DNA of 64,000 nt from an uncultured Cohaesibacter sp. (GCF_963682185.1 NZ_OY821667.1:788109-852108), one strand, 5' to 3'; numbered from the stretch's first letter, positions 27,103-37,146 are shown. A program made the numbers and translations. Notes: generated from the letters alone by a model not told the origin.

Positions 27103-28611
27103 TTATACCGACAAGGTTTTGAGGGTCTCCCAAGGTCTGGCCATCAATCCGGACAGGTCCTCGAAGAGCATATAGCGTTTGTTGTAAATGGTTTGATTTG
27201 CCTGATTTGGTTGATAGTGCCGTTCAGTCCGGGTCATGGTCGCTGCGCCTTCGCCATAATTCTTGAAGCGCCCCGTGCCGATGCCAGCCACAATCGCGGC
27301 TCCCAGGGCACCCGTTTCCTGACAGGGCGCAATGGTGATGGGGACATCCAGAATGTCAGCAAACATTTGAGGCCAGATTTCACTGTGTGAAGCGCCTCCC
27401 GAGAGGATCGCCTTATCGAAGCAACCACCTGCTGCGCGCAGGGACTCGATGTGATGACGATGACCGAATACAACCCCCTCATAGAGTGCGAACAACATGT
27501 CGGCACGTCCATGCCAACCGCCAATACCGTAGAAGCCGGCCCTCGCGGCGCCGTTGGCGCTGTTGCCAAACAGGAACGGATGGTAGAGCGGCAGATTGGC
27601 GGAAAGCTCGACCGAGGCAACTAACTGGTTGCAAAGATCATAGGGGCTCTGACTTTCAGGCACGCAATTCTCGATGAAATCCTTTACGAACCATTCTAGA
27701 TTGCCCGCTGAAGTGGCGCTCGCTTCGAGTTTCATGTAAAGGCCGTTGCCGAAGCTGGAGGTCATGAAGATCTCCCCGTCAAGCACCGGCTTGTCGATGA
27801 TGACTTGATTGATGCTCCACGTACCAGCCACAATCGAAGCGTCACCCACGTTGACCGCTCCAGAGCCGATGGCGCTTGCCACAACATCAAAGACGCCAGC
27901 GACGACCGGAGTTCCAACGGCGAGATCCGTTTTCTCGGCTGTCTGGGCTGAGATGGTGCCGACAATGTCGAAGGGCTCGGATAGTGGAGGCAACATATCC
28001 ATCGCATCATCGAGGCCATAAAGCGCCATGAGTTCGGCGTCGTATCCGCGTTTCTCCATAGAGAGCAGTGCACAGCCACTCATGTCGGAATAATCAGAGC
28101 CTATATGACCCGTAAGGCGGTAGGTGACATAATCCTTACACAAAAAGGCCGTGCCGGTCCGGGCATACAGGTCCGGGCGGTTTGCCTTGATCCAAGCAAG
28201 TATAGATGGGGTTTGCGATGGCCATGGCCGCTGCAGACAAATCGGATACAGTTTGTCAGCTGTTCCATCCGAATTGGCTTTTTCAACCAGTTCAGTAGCG
28301 CGGCTGTCCATGGACTGAATGCCTACGAGCGGCTCTCCTTCCTTGTCCAGCAGATAGAGGCCATTGCCGTGCCCACTGCATCCAACCGCTAGAATTTCCG
28401 ACGGATCCACGTTTGCCTTCGCCAAACAATCTCGTATGACGCAGGCCGTGACTTCCCAAAGATTGTTCAGATCCCGCTCAACATGTCCGCATTGCGGGTA
28501 AATGGTGCCGCCTTCCTTGGCTCCGATGGCAACTTGCTGCCCTTCCAAATCGAACAAGACCGCTTTGACGACAGTATTTCCGGCATCAAGACCGAGTAGA
28601 TACTCTCCCAT
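27103..28611 (-). CDS. FGGY-family carbohydrate kinase (xylulose/erythritol kinase-like)
   Basis: A 502-residue sugar or polyol kinase, normal FGGY length. Phosphate-1 motif at the start (LLGLDAGNTVVKAVLFDLEG), the AVGCSGHGNGLYLLDKEGEP segment, TPVVAGVFDVVASAIGSGAV, and the C-terminal FGGY signature region (FDKAILSGGASHSEIWPQMF, ETGALGAAIVAGIGTG). Line by line it looks nearer to L-xylulose kinase (LyxK) and erythritol kinase (EryA) than to AI-2 kinase LsrK. A good ribosome site (GAGGGAGGGAGAG) precedes the ATG. The gap to the GlpD-like gene upstream holds a 10-bp-stem hairpin, which may tune the kinase level. Confidence 0.93.
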   Translation of the reverse strand: MGEYLLGLDAGNTVVKAVLFDLEGQQVAIGAKEGGTIYPQCGHVERDLNNLWEVTACVIRDCLAKANVDPSEILAVGCSGHGNGLYLLDKEGEPLVGIQSMDSRATELVEKANSDGTADKLYPICLQRPWPSQTPSILAWIKANRPDLYARTGTAFLCKDYVTYRLTGHIGSDYSDMSGCALLSMEKRGYDAELMALYGLDDAMDMLPPLSEPFDIVGTISAQTAEKTDLAVGTPVVAGVFDVVASAIGSGAVNVGDASIVAGTWSINQVIIDKPVLDGEIFMTSSFGNGLYMKLEASATSAGNLEWFVKDFIENCVPESQSPYDLCNQLVASVELSANLPLYHPFLFGNSANGAARAGFYGIGGWHGRADMLFALYEGVVFGHRHHIESLRAAGGCFDKAILSGGASHSEIWPQMFADILDVPITIAPCQETGALGAAIVAGIGTGRFKNYGEGAATMTRTERHYQPNQANQTIYNKRYMLFEDLSGLMARPWETLKTLSV

Positions 28612-28649
28612 CTCTCTCCCTCCCTCTGCGGCAATTCTCGGTTCCTCCA

Positions 28650-28692
28650 GCCGCCCGTGTTACAGTGTACATATGCACCGAGCACGGGCGGC
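28650..28692 (-). other. Intercistronic hairpin between the dehydrogenase and kinase genes
   Basis: A perfect 10-bp inverted repeat (GCCGCCCGTG / CACGGGCGGC) with a 23-nt loop that itself contains a partial palindrome. No T-run follows, so it is more likely a mRNA-stabilising or processing element than a terminator. Confidence 0.6.
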
Positions 28693-28752
28693 ATACCTTT
28701 GCCGCATTCAATTTGCCCGCTTTGCATATCGGGCCTCTTGATCGCTCACCAC

Positions 28753-30492
28753 TCAAGCGACTTGCTTATGATCCAATCGCACAGCATTCAGTCCGTGGAA
28801 CCGCGCCAATCGATCCAACGTGTAATCCAGCTCCGCTGCTTTCATGTCAGGGGTGAAGTCTAGTTTTTTGCTCATGATTTCGAGCATTTCGTCGACCAAC
28901 TTGAGAGTCAGTCTGCCGCCAATCCCCAAGACCGTCCGCCGCAACAAAAGATCTTCCAGACGCACGACCGACTCACTTTCGAGAACGAACTCGATTTCTC
29001 TTCGTGAATAGTCTGAGGCATTCACCAATGGCGCGTCGTCGCCTTCTTGAATAAAGCGAGCAACATCCGCTGCCTTGGTGCCATATCGATCAAGAAGGGT
29101 GCGCAGACGATCTGCCTGCAACCCGGTTACCTTTTGGGTTCGAGCAATCCACGCCTGCTTGGCCACTTCGTCGTGGGGATAGTCTTTGCCACCGCCGATC
29201 GGCTCTGCAATGGTTGATGCAATGCGCGGCAATCCCAGCCTTGCCAGTATCTTGTCTGTGACCTGTTCGCCGAATGCGCGGAATGTGGTCCACTTGCCAC
29301 CAATCATGCATATGGTGTCGAAATCGCCGGGTTTTTCTCCCGGGAAAACGCGGGACTGATGATCGCGTGAAATACGCCCCGTCACATTGGCATCACTGAA
29401 TGGTAGTGGACGCACACCGCTGAAGACATAGACGATTTCATCATCACGGATTTTGAGGTTCGGGAAGACGAATGCAAGTGATTCCAGAATATAGTCTTTC
29501 TCGAAAGTCTCGCAGTACACTTCATCAGGGTCGTCGACTTTCAGATCCGTGGAGCCAATGAGCACATTGCCGAAATAACGGAACATGATGCAGACACGGC
29601 CTTCCTGATTTTCATAATACACCATCTGATCGCCGAGCAGGTCATACAGCTTTTTGTTGTTCACGATCAGGTGGGAGCCTTTAGTACCGCCCACGAGCCG
29701 AGGCTTGCCGTCACTATCGGGGGAGTTGAGAGCTTTGTTCGTGACATCCAGCCATGCACCGGTGGCGTTGATTACCGTTTCTGGTTGCAAGATGAATTCT
29801 TCGCCCGTGTTCCGATCGGTCACGGTGACGGACTTGCCGTCAGATGCCGTCACTTCCATGTAGTTAAGGGCCAATGCCTTGTCGTTGAGATCTTCCGCAT
29901 CCTGAATGAGTTCCAGACCCAATCGCTCTGGATACGTAATCCAGGCGTCATAGTAAGTGGCGCTGCATTTCACATTTTTATGGAAATCGGGCCATTTGCG
30001 GAAGGTTTTCGCCTTGCCGTCAAAGGTGTGGGTGGGCATTACCCGATCCTTGCGGGTAAATATGTCGTACAGGGTGAGACCGGTTTTGATGATCACCGCA
30101 CCACGCCGAGTAGGAGCGGTGGAAATGCGCAGGAAGCGTAGGGAAGCGTTCAGGATCCCGGACAGATATTCATAAATCGGGATGGTTGTTTTCAGCGGAG
30201 CGACATAGTGTGGCGCATTTTTCAGCAAGCGGTTCCTCTCGGCCAGTGCCTCGCGCACCAACTGGAACTCGCCATTTTCCATATAACGCAAACCGCCATG
30301 GATCATGCGTGACAAGGCGGCACTCGCCCCGCAGCAGAAGTCACCACGCTCCAGCAGGACGACATTCACGCCCTGGGCTGCAAGATCCCGAAAGACCCCG
30401 ATACCATTTATTCCACCTCCGATAATAAGCACGGGGGGCTGAGAATTTTCGCGCAATGCAATCAATCGCTCACGGCGAGAAAGACTTTTCAT
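28753..30492 (-). CDS. GlpD-type FAD-dependent dehydrogenase (glycerol-3-phosphate or tetritol-phosphate)
   Basis: 579 residues, the GlpD/EryB fold. The FAD motif is IIGGGINGIGVFRDLAAQGV (about residues 23-42), followed by LLERGDFCCGASAALSRMIHGGLRYME, the substrate-domain GTKGSHLIV and GSTDLKVDDPDEV segments, and a C-terminal DAO_C-like helical domain (residues about 420-545). It oxidises a polyol phosphate to a ketose phosphate and passes electrons to quinone at the membrane. Beside an EryA-like kinase and a SorC regulator, an erythritol-phosphate-type substrate is as likely as glycerol 3-phosphate. Its ATG overlaps the aldo/keto reductase stop by four bases. Confidence 0.9.
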   Translation of the reverse strand: MKSLSRRERLIALRENSQPPVLIIGGGINGIGVFRDLAAQGVNVVLLERGDFCCGASAALSRMIHGGLRYMENGEFQLVREALAERNRLLKNAPHYVAPLKTTIPIYEYLSGILNASLRFLRISTAPTRRGAVIIKTGLTLYDIFTRKDRVMPTHTFDGKAKTFRKWPDFHKNVKCSATYYDAWITYPERLGLELIQDAEDLNDKALALNYMEVTASDGKSVTVTDRNTGEEFILQPETVINATGAWLDVTNKALNSPDSDGKPRLVGGTKGSHLIVNNKKLYDLLGDQMVYYENQEGRVCIMFRYFGNVLIGSTDLKVDDPDEVYCETFEKDYILESLAFVFPNLKIRDDEIVYVFSGVRPLPFSDANVTGRISRDHQSRVFPGEKPGDFDTICMIGGKWTTFRAFGEQVTDKILARLGLPRIASTIAEPIGGGKDYPHDEVAKQAWIARTQKVTGLQADRLRTLLDRYGTKAADVARFIQEGDDAPLVNASDYSRREIEFVLESESVVRLEDLLLRRTVLGIGGRLTLKLVDEMLEIMSKKLDFTPDMKAAELDYTLDRLARFHGLNAVRLDHKQVA

Positions 30493-31490
30493 TGTGGGCC
30501 GTCCAGTTCGTTCTGATAGTAATCAATGGCACCGTTCATGGTGTCGATTTCCTCGCGGGTCAGCATTATCTGGCTCGCTTGTCCATTTTCTATTGCCTGT
30601 TCCGGGGTCCGTGCGCCGCATAGAGCAAACGTTATGCCGGGTTGACGGATGGTCCAGGCGATGACCACTTGTGCAAGAGTTGCCTGATGGCGGTCGGCAA
30701 TGGGCCTGAAGGCTTCAAGCAATTGTTTGATTTGGCGAAGGTGGTCGGGCTGGAAGCGCGGGTTTTTCGCACGCAAGTCATCATCATTAAAGACGCGATC
30801 CGTGCCAATTTTTCCCGAGAGCAGCCCAAGTGCCATAGGTGAGTAGCTGAGACAGGACATGCCCTGTGCTGCGCATATCGGCAGCAGGGTTGCCTCTATC
30901 TCCCGATCCAGCATGGAGTATTTCTCCTGCACAGCATCAATGCCGCCAGCTGAAATATAATCTTGTAGCTCACTTTGGCTAAGGTTGCTGGCACCTATGG
31001 AGCGGATCTTGCCTTCCTGCTTAAGCTGCAGGAGCATTTGCAATGTCTCTTCGATTGGCGTTGTTTTGTCCGGCCAATGAGTCAGATAATGGTCGATATA
31101 GTCTGTATTGAGCCTCTTTAGGCTTTGCTCCACCTCATACCGGATGGATGCAGCACCCAGATGGCAGTAGATTGGTTTTCCTGCCTGGTCTAGTTTGTAG
31201 ACACCCTTGTCTGTGTGCCAAACCAGACCGCATTTGGTTGAAAGCACAACCTTGTCGCGTTTGCCCTTGATTGCTTTTCCAACAAGCTCTTCAGACTTTC
31301 CAAGACCGTAGGCAGGGGCGGTGTCGATCAGCGTGATGCCGGAATCAATACCCGCTTGAATGGCCTTGATGGAGTTGGCCTCATCCGTGCCGCCCCACAG
31401 CCAGCCACCGATTGCCCAGGTCCCGAGCCCGATTGCGGAGGCTGTCACATCTGAAGAGCCTATCCGCCGTTTCAACACAGATTGTGCCAT
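30489..31490 (-). CDS. Aldo/keto reductase
   Basis: A 333-residue NADPH-dependent TIM-barrel reductase. The start at 31490 has a GAGGAA ribosome site and gives MAQSVLKRRIG; a longer frame from 31586 would overlap the regulator. Catalytic residues are visible: Asp56 (LIDTAPAYG), Tyr61, Lys86 (STKCGL), and the His of HYLTHWPD. The C-terminal cofactor loop (ALCGARTPEQAIENG) is present. It begins three bases before the end of the SorC gene and overlaps the dehydrogenase gene, so it is firmly in the operon, probably reducing an aldose or ketose substrate or product. Confidence 0.92.
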   Translation of the reverse strand: MAQSVLKRRIGSSDVTASAIGLGTWAIGGWLWGGTDEANSIKAIQAGIDSGITLIDTAPAYGLGKSEELVGKAIKGKRDKVVLSTKCGLVWHTDKGVYKLDQAGKPIYCHLGAASIRYEVEQSLKRLNTDYIDHYLTHWPDKTTPIEETLQMLLQLKQEGKIRSIGASNLSQSELQDYISAGGIDAVQEKYSMLDREIEATLLPICAAQGMSCLSYSPMALGLLSGKIGTDRVFNDDDLRAKNPRFQPDHLRQIKQLLEAFRPIADRHQATLAQVVIAWTIRQPGITFALCGARTPEQAIENGQASQIMLTREEIDTMNGAIDYYQNELDGPQ

Positions 31491-31492
31491 GG

Positions 31493-32488
31493 CTATTTCC
31501 TCTTCTTGAGCATGGAGATCACACCCCTTGCCGTTTGTTCGTCCGTCACGAGGGTCTTGATGAGCTGGCCCCTGAGGGCGCTGCAAATGGGGGCCTGTTT
31601 GGCTTCTCCAAAGGCAACGCCGATGGCAACCGGAATGCGCCGCAACTCCTCGAAGGTCAGGGCAACGAGGCGCGCGTTCAGCGCATAGTCGACGGAGTTA
31701 CCGTTCACATCCAGCAACTGCCCCAGCAGTTCGGCGACAGCACGCGAATGACGTAGGGCTTCTTGATCGCCCTTGGGACGAGGATGTAGATCGTAATAGC
31801 TTGAGTCCGCCGAAAGGACAGAGCCTATGCCGTAGATCGAGACATCTGCCTTTCTTGCCCGTTCGAATGATTGAGTAACGGTGTTCATGCTCAGGAGCAT
31901 GTCACGCTGGGCGGCATCATCTGCGAAAAGGGGAGCATGAATGGGGAAGGATATTCCGCCTAGCTTTTCTGCCATTCTGCCTGCAGCATGATTTACATCG
32001 GTATAGTGGAGCCCCTGTACCAGCCCGATTAGAGGCACGATCTCGACATCATAGCTACGCTCGGGGGAGAGGCCGTCGATCACCGAACGCACCCCTTTGC
32101 CACCCGTGATGGCGATGGTGTCGCCATCCTTGATCGTTTCTAGCAAGTGGTTTGCCGCAGCGGCTCCCACAGCCTGTCCGACCAGATCGGGATTGTCGGA
32201 CATAGTCGGAATTAACACCGCTTGCGAGATACCGCCAATCTCGACGAGTTCGGCTTCCAGATCGAGCAGCGGCTGGAGAGGCGAGTTGATGCTGATCTCC
32301 AGCATGCCGTCGTCTTTACCCTGTTTGATCAGTCGGTTGACCTTGGCCGTCGAAAGGCCGGTCTTGGTAGCGATCTCAGACTGTTTGAGACCCTCAAGAT
32401 AATGCATGACGAGTACACGATAGATAAGCCGCGTCGTGGTATAGTTCTTCATGTCATTTATGGGGTATAGTGCAGTCGGGCGTTTCAC
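31493..32488 (-). CDS. SorC-family sugar-responsive regulator
   Basis: 331 residues: an N-terminal helix-turn-helix (YLEGLKQSEIATKTGLSTAK, then VNRLIKQG) and a sugar-phosphate-binding sensor domain (DTIAITGGKGVRSVIDGL, SIYGIGSVLS, GVAFGEAKQAPI). The family includes LsrR, EryD, DeoR of Bacillus and CggR. I chose the GTG at 32488 because GGAAGG lies eight bases upstream inside the permease gene's end; the ATG at 32452 is the alternative. It is encoded within the operon it likely controls, and palindromes at the operon's promoter fit SorC-type sites. Confidence 0.92.
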   Translation of the reverse strand: MKRPTALYPINDMKNYTTTRLIYRVLVMHYLEGLKQSEIATKTGLSTAKVNRLIKQGKDDGMLEISINSPLQPLLDLEAELVEIGGISQAVLIPTMSDNPDLVGQAVGAAAANHLLETIKDGDTIAITGGKGVRSVIDGLSPERSYDVEIVPLIGLVQGLHYTDVNHAAGRMAEKLGGISFPIHAPLFADDAAQRDMLLSMNTVTQSFERARKADVSIYGIGSVLSADSSYYDLHPRPKGDQEALRHSRAVAELLGQLLDVNGNSVDYALNARLVALTFEELRRIPVAIGVAFGEAKQAPICSALRGQLIKTLVTDEQTARGVISMLKKRK

Positions 32489-32491
32489 GGC

Positions 32492-33529
32492 TCAGGCCTT
32501 CCGCTTATGAAGAATGTGATCGATAGCCACGGCGCTTAGCAGAATGAAACCCTTGATCATGTCCTGCCAGTAAACCGACACATCCAGCAAAATGAGTGAA
32601 CTGGTTACCAGTGAAAGCAGGGCAACCCCAAGGATGGCTCCGAAGACCGAACCGGATCCGCCATTCAGGCTTGCGCCACCAATAACGGCTGCTGCGATAA
32701 CGTTGAGCTCCATGCCCACGCCGAAGGTTGGCGTTGCTGCCCCAAAGCGCGACATGTAGATGACACCTGCAACACCTGCCAAAGCGGAGCATAGGATGGT
32801 GACAAGGAACTTCACCCGATCTGTGCGGATCCCCGAATAGGCAGCCGCTTTCTCGTTGCTGCCGGTATAGAAGACCTTACGGAACATGGTTGCGTTGCGC
32901 AGCAGGTAGTCAAAGACCAGAACAATGGCAAAGAAAATAACGATGACATAAGGAATGCCATAGATAGTTCCCTGGCCGACAGCCTTGAATTCTGGTGGCA
33001 AGGTGAAGAGTGACAGGGGGGTGCCTTTGGTAATGACGAGGCAGGCTCCACGTACGATCACCATGGCAGCAAGCGAGGCGATGAAGTGGTTCAGCCCGAT
33101 GCGGGTGACACAAAGGCCCATACCGACCCCGACCAAACCACAAGCGGCGATGCCTGCGAGACTGGCAAGCCACGGATCCATTCCGAGCAGGAACAACTTG
33201 CCGGAAACGACCATGGCAAAACACACCACGGCCCCAACCGACAAGTCGATTCCGCCAACGATCAGAAGGATCGTCATGCCCACCACCACAATGCCTTCAA
33301 TAGAGAAGGACATTAACATCGCTTTGAAGTTGGCCCAGGTCAGGAAATAGGGCGAGGAAAAACTCATGGCGATGCATATCGCCAGAATAATCAGCACCAG
33401 CGTGAATTCACGCATGCTTTTGAAACGGCCCAGAAAGGAACGACTTGTCAGCTCCGTAGGGGCAGGTACTTGTTGATTGTGTGCGTTTACACTTGTCATG
33501 CTAACTGTCTTGCTCATGGCATCGCTCAT
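32492..33529 (-). CDS. Sugar ABC transporter permease (RbsC family)
   Basis: Inner-membrane channel of a ribose-type importer, 345 residues. After a hydrophilic N-terminal 40 residues there are about nine to ten hydrophobic segments, with the family's [15 protein letters not shown] motif, [19 protein letters not shown], and [22 protein letters not shown]. Only one permease gene is present, so the channel is probably a homodimer, unlike the LsrC/LsrD pair of AI-2 importers. Its start overlaps the ATPase stop by four bases. Confidence 0.94.
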   Translation of the reverse strand: MSDAMSKTVSMTSVNAHNQQVPAPTELTSRSFLGRFKSMREFTLVLIILAICIAMSFSSPYFLTWANFKAMLMSFSIEGIVVVGMTILLIVGGIDLSVGAVVCFAMVVSGKLFLLGMDPWLASLAGIAACGLVGVGMGLCVTRIGLNHFIASLAAMVIVRGACLVITKGTPLSLFTLPPEFKAVGQGTIYGIPYVIVIFFAIVLVFDYLLRNATMFRKVFYTGSNEKAAAYSGIRTDRVKFLVTILCSALAGVAGVIYMSRFGAATPTFGVGMELNVIAAAVIGGASLNGGSGSVFGAILGVALLSLVTSSLILLDVSVYWQDMIKGFILLSAVAIDHILHKRKA

Positions 33530-35046
33530 TGTTTGATCGTTTCAGGGCTAACGCCCGAAGCCAGTTGAATAATTCTCTCCTCAGTCATGTCTGCGCCGGT
33601 AACTTCCCCGCCGATACGACCTTCACAGATCGCAATGACGCGGTCACACAGACCGATCAACTCCGGGAGCTCAGAGGAAATAACCAGAATACCGACGCCA
33701 GACCGGCTCAGATCTCTGAGAAGCCGGTGGATCTCGGACTTTGCTCCGACATCGATGCCTCGCGTCGGCTCGTCCATGAAGATCACATGCGGGTTGACCG
33801 ACAGCATCTTTGCAATAGCCACCTTTTGCTGGTTGCCACCGCTTAAGGACGACACCGGATCATCGATATGTCCGCGCTTGAGATTGAGCTGGTTCGCAAA
33901 CTTTCCGGCCTGTACGCGCTCTTTGCGGCGATTGATCAGGCCGACGCCGTTGGAGACTTGTTCGGTGCGGAGCGCAGAAATATTGGCGGCGATGGACATG
34001 TCGAGGAAGACGCCCTCCCCTTTCCGATCTTCGGACAGGTAGACAACGCCGCGATCAATGCTGTGGGAATAGCTGCGAACATCATAGGCCTTGCCATTGA
34101 CTTCGATAGCGCCGCTCTTGAGCGGATGAAGGCCACAAATCGCCTTGACGATCTCGCTGCGTCCGGCTCCAATAAGGCCGGCAAACCCGAGGATCTCTCC
34201 TTTGCGAAGAGCAAAAGAGATGTCTGTAAAGCGATCGCCGTCATTCAGACCATTGACCTTCAGGATACAGTCTTCCGACTTCTCCTCGTCCTTCTGTTTA
34301 TCCGGAAAAAGATTGCTGACATCACGACCAACGAGCTTGTTGACCACTTGCTCGGGTGTCACATCGGCTACGTTGTCCGTGCTGACATAATGGCCATCGC
34401 GCAGAACGGTAATCCGGTCACACAGAGCAAATATCTCTGCCATACGGTGGCTGATATAAATGATGCTGATGCCCTGATCGCGTAGCTCACGTACGATACG
34501 AAACAGCGTTTGAGCCTCGTTCTCGGTAAGAGCTGCGGTTGGCTCGTCAAGAATGAGAACCTTGCAGTCAAGCGTTAAAGCCTTGGCTATCTCCACCAGC
34601 TGCTGGTTCGAAATGGATAGACTTCCCACCATCGTATCTGGTTGTATGTTACACAGGCGCTTTAGGACATCTTGCGCTCGGCGGTTCAGCGCACTGTAGT
34701 TCATGAGCAACCGCTTGCTTGCATTGGTTGCTGCCATGAAGATGTTTTCCGCAACTGTGGCGTCGGGACAAAGCGCTATTTCCTGATGCACGAACCCGAT
34801 GCCAAGCTTTTGTCCGATGGCCGGACTGGGAATGGTAACCACCTCTCCATCAATGCGGATTTCTCCTTCGGTAGGGCTCAAAATCCCGTCAACAATATTC
34901 ATCAAAGTGGATTTGCCGGCGCCATTTTCGCCCGCTAACGCGTGAACTTCACCCTTTCGAAGATTGAAATCCACCTTGTTCAGAGCCTTCACCACGCCAA
35001 AGGACTTGCTGATCCCTGTAAGCTCCAAAACCAGATTTTCGGTCAT
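33526..35046 (-). CDS. Sugar ABC transporter ATP-binding protein, two-domain (RbsA/XylG family)
   Basis: 506 residues with two nucleotide-binding domains. First: Walker [10 protein letters not shown], signature LSISNQQL, Walker [13 protein letters not shown]. Second: a degenerate Walker A (GLIGAGRSE), the [20 protein letters not shown] stretch typical of this family, signature LSGGNQQK, and Walker [13 protein letters not shown]. This is the normal architecture for ribose, xylose, AI-2 and erythritol importers. The binding-protein gene lies 102 bp upstream. Confidence 0.95.
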   Translation of the reverse strand: MTENLVLELTGISKSFGVVKALNKVDFNLRKGEVHALAGENGAGKSTLMNIVDGILSPTEGEIRIDGEVVTIPSPAIGQKLGIGFVHQEIALCPDATVAENIFMAATNASKRLLMNYSALNRRAQDVLKRLCNIQPDTMVGSLSISNQQLVEIAKALTLDCKVLILDEPTAALTENEAQTLFRIVRELRDQGISIIYISHRMAEIFALCDRITVLRDGHYVSTDNVADVTPEQVVNKLVGRDVSNLFPDKQKDEEKSEDCILKVNGLNDGDRFTDISFALRKGEILGFAGLIGAGRSEIVKAICGLHPLKSGAIEVNGKAYDVRSYSHSIDRGVVYLSEDRKGEGVFLDMSIAANISALRTEQVSNGVGLINRRKERVQAGKFANQLNLKRGHIDDPVSSLSGGNQQKVAIAKMLSVNPHVIFMDEPTRGIDVGAKSEIHRLLRDLSRSGVGILVISSELPELIGLCDRVIAICEGRIGGEVTGADMTEERIIQLASGVSPETIKQ

Positions 35047-35148
35047 GACACATTCTTTCTCGACCCAAATGAAGGCCGGAGGAAGCAGATCTGAAAAGAT
35101 TGAAAATTGCGGGAGACAAGGCTGCCTCCCGCCTTGGGAGTGAGGGAG

Positions 35149-36180
35149 TTATTCCTCGATGCCCTTGGTGCCACGACGCTTGAGATACTTGTCCCAATAG
35201 AAGTCTTCGGCATTGTCTTTGTTGACAACAGCAAAGCCGTTGTCGATGACCGGCAAGGTGAAGGGATTGTATCCTGCCCGTTTATAGTCATTCATCGGGT
35301 CAATTAGATCGGAATGCCTGGCCATATAAAGCATCATCATGCCCAGATAACCTTGAATACCCTGATTGGGGTTGATCGACGCAAAGACCTTTCCGTCCTT
35401 TAGCATATCAAGGATCTTTGCGTTGACATCTGCGTTGAGAATACGGATCTTGCCACCGAGCTCTTGAGCAGCCTGTGCCGCGCCGAGAGCAGAGCTGGCT
35501 TCGGGCATCCAGATGCCATCAATGTTGGGGTGAGCCTGAGCAATGGAAAGGACAGCCTGATAAGCCCTGTTAGGATCTTGGTTGGTTGCTGCGCGTGCAA
35601 CAAGTTTCATGTCAGGCCAATTTTCCTTCATCCGGTCGATGAAAGAGGAAACGCGCTTGTCATGATTGTCCTGACCGGGATTCTCCAGAATGGCATATTC
35701 GCCCTTGCCATCAACGGCTTTGGCCAATGTGTCAGCGGCGACACTGCCTTCGCGGAAGTTGTCCGACGTGACATAAGCGACACGTTTGGAGTTGGGAGAA
35801 TCTGCCGCGAATGTGACAACTGGGATACCCATGGCGGTTGCGCGGTTGATAGGCTCAATGAACGGATCAGGGTTCATTGGATGGACGAAGATGCCTGCCG
35901 GATTGAGCGCGAGAGCTTGCTCGAAAGTAGCCAACTGCTTGTTGACATCATACTCGGGCGTGCCAGTATATTTGGTTTTGACGCCAAGCTGCTGACCGGC
36001 CTGCTTGAACATCTCGTAAACTGGGAACCAGTATTCGACCCCTGACACCATGACGTTCATGATGTAGAGTTCGCTAGGATCTCCTTTGAAAGGTTCTTTG
36101 GATTGTGCTGAGTTGCTAATGCCGACTGCTGCGATGACTGCCATCGAGGCCGCAGCCAGTAGTTTCCTCATGTGAAACAT
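35149..36180 (-). CDS. Periplasmic sugar-binding protein (RbsB/LsrB type)
   Basis: A type-1 periplasmic binding protein of 343 residues. The ATG at 36180 has an AAGGAGGAG ribosome site ten bases upstream; a longer frame to 36255 is unlikely. The signal peptide follows (MFHMRKLLAAASMAVIAAVG, cut near SNSAQSKE). Conserved features include the EQALALNPAGIFVHPMNPDP strand, AMGIPVVTFAADSPNSKR and IDGIWMPEASSALGAAQAAQ. First gene of the catabolic operon; two palindromic operator candidates lie just upstream. The ligand is not known; a small polyol or sugar is likely. Confidence 0.93.
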   Translation of the reverse strand: MFHMRKLLAAASMAVIAAVGISNSAQSKEPFKGDPSELYIMNVMVSGVEYWFPVYEMFKQAGQQLGVKTKYTGTPEYDVNKQLATFEQALALNPAGIFVHPMNPDPFIEPINRATAMGIPVVTFAADSPNSKRVAYVTSDNFREGSVAADTLAKAVDGKGEYAILENPGQDNHDKRVSSFIDRMKENWPDMKLVARAATNQDPNRAYQAVLSIAQAHPNIDGIWMPEASSALGAAQAAQELGGKIRILNADVNAKILDMLKDGKVFASINPNQGIQGYLGMMMLYMARHSDLIDPMNDYKRAGYNPFTLPVIDNGFAVVNKDNAEDFYWDKYLKRRGTKGIEE

Positions 36181-36265
36181 GACCTTAAATCTCCTCCTTG
36201 AATCGATTTGTGGTGTCACACGAGCCATTTCCTCCCGGCTCAAAAATGTCCACAAATCACCCCCT

Positions 36266-36300
36266 ATGAAATAAAATTACACCTCTGTATTTTATTTCAT
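36266..36300. promoter_or_regulatory. Long palindrome upstream of the polyol operon, SorC-type operator candidate
   Basis: Perfect 12-bp arms (ATGAAATAAAAT and ATTTTATTTCAT) separated by 11 bp, about 85 bp upstream of the binding-protein start. SorC-family regulators bind AT-rich palindromes with ATGAAAT-like half-sites, and a SorC gene lies in the operon. Confidence 0.7.
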
Positions 36301-36360
36301 TTTGAGAGCGTAGGAGTGCCCCGAATATGAGTCAACGAAATCTGAAACAAAATATTGGCA

Positions 36361-36376
36361 ATGAAATTTATTTCAT
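36361..36376. promoter_or_regulatory. Second ATGAAAT palindrome
   Basis: ATGAAAT-TT-ATTTCAT, sharing the half-site of the palindrome at 36266-36300. With two copies it could allow cooperative binding by tetramers, as is common for SorC proteins. Confidence 0.65.
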
Positions 36377-37146
36377 CACCTGCCAATTTCGGGGCGAATT
36401 TAGAGTTTTAAGCAAGTATTTTTATAAATTAGACAAATTGGTGTTTAAGGGCGGAGTGAATACTGAATTTCACTATTCTGAATAACTTTATTGATCAGTC
36501 TTTTCCGTTTTTGATACTGTTGCGAGGTGATGCTATATATATACCTATAGTCTTACGACGAAATATTGAGCTGATTTGAGTTATGGTGGCGATAGTAGTT
36601 TCTACCCTATTGAATGTCACTGAGAACTGACGCGCTATTGAGTATGATTGTCACCGAGAATTGGCTCTGACGCATATTTGCTGGTATAGGACTTGAGGTC
36701 GCCCGATCATCCGGGCTTGCGTCGCTCCAGATCGCAAGTGATGGTTCCATAGGTCTGTCCGCGTCTGAAGGCAAAATCATCAAACCGCTCACAGAATATC
36801 CATCGCCCGCACATAACGGTGTCCCATCAGAAGCGACGCGCCTTGATTACCAGCTCTACGCACCGTCCGCTGAGGGGAAGGTCTGCAACTCGTCTTATAT
36901 ATCGGCTTTGAATGCGGCGGCTTGCCAGATGTCATGCAACAAGCTTATCCACTCAATGAGTATGGGAAGCTTCCAGATTCATCGACAAATTGGAAACGTT
37001 CCATCACCTGATACAGCCCCGCCCCCAAATGACGCTTAAGTGAGAAGCGGACTCTTTGCACGAACATTCCTGAAAAGCAGAAGCTTCAAGACATCAACGC
37101 ACACCTGTAAGCGCTGTCACAAAGATTCTCAAAAACCGTAATATTC
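36377..37146. other. Long intergenic region between two divergent operons
   Basis: About 770 bp. The left half is AT-rich. From about 36670 to 37040 a rightward frame stays open for about 120 codons without a start codon; its translation resembles nothing I know. Probably a decayed gene or featureless spacer. Confidence 0.4.

Noticed and set aside
26190-36180. Calling the cluster a true AI-2 lsr operon
   Set aside because: LsrG and the second permease are absent, the kinase is nearer EryA/LyxK, and a GlpD-like dehydrogenase and an aldo/keto reductase are present.
36670-37040. A start-less open frame of about 120 codons
   Set aside because: No start codon, no homology recognised; could be decayed coding sequence but cannot be supported.
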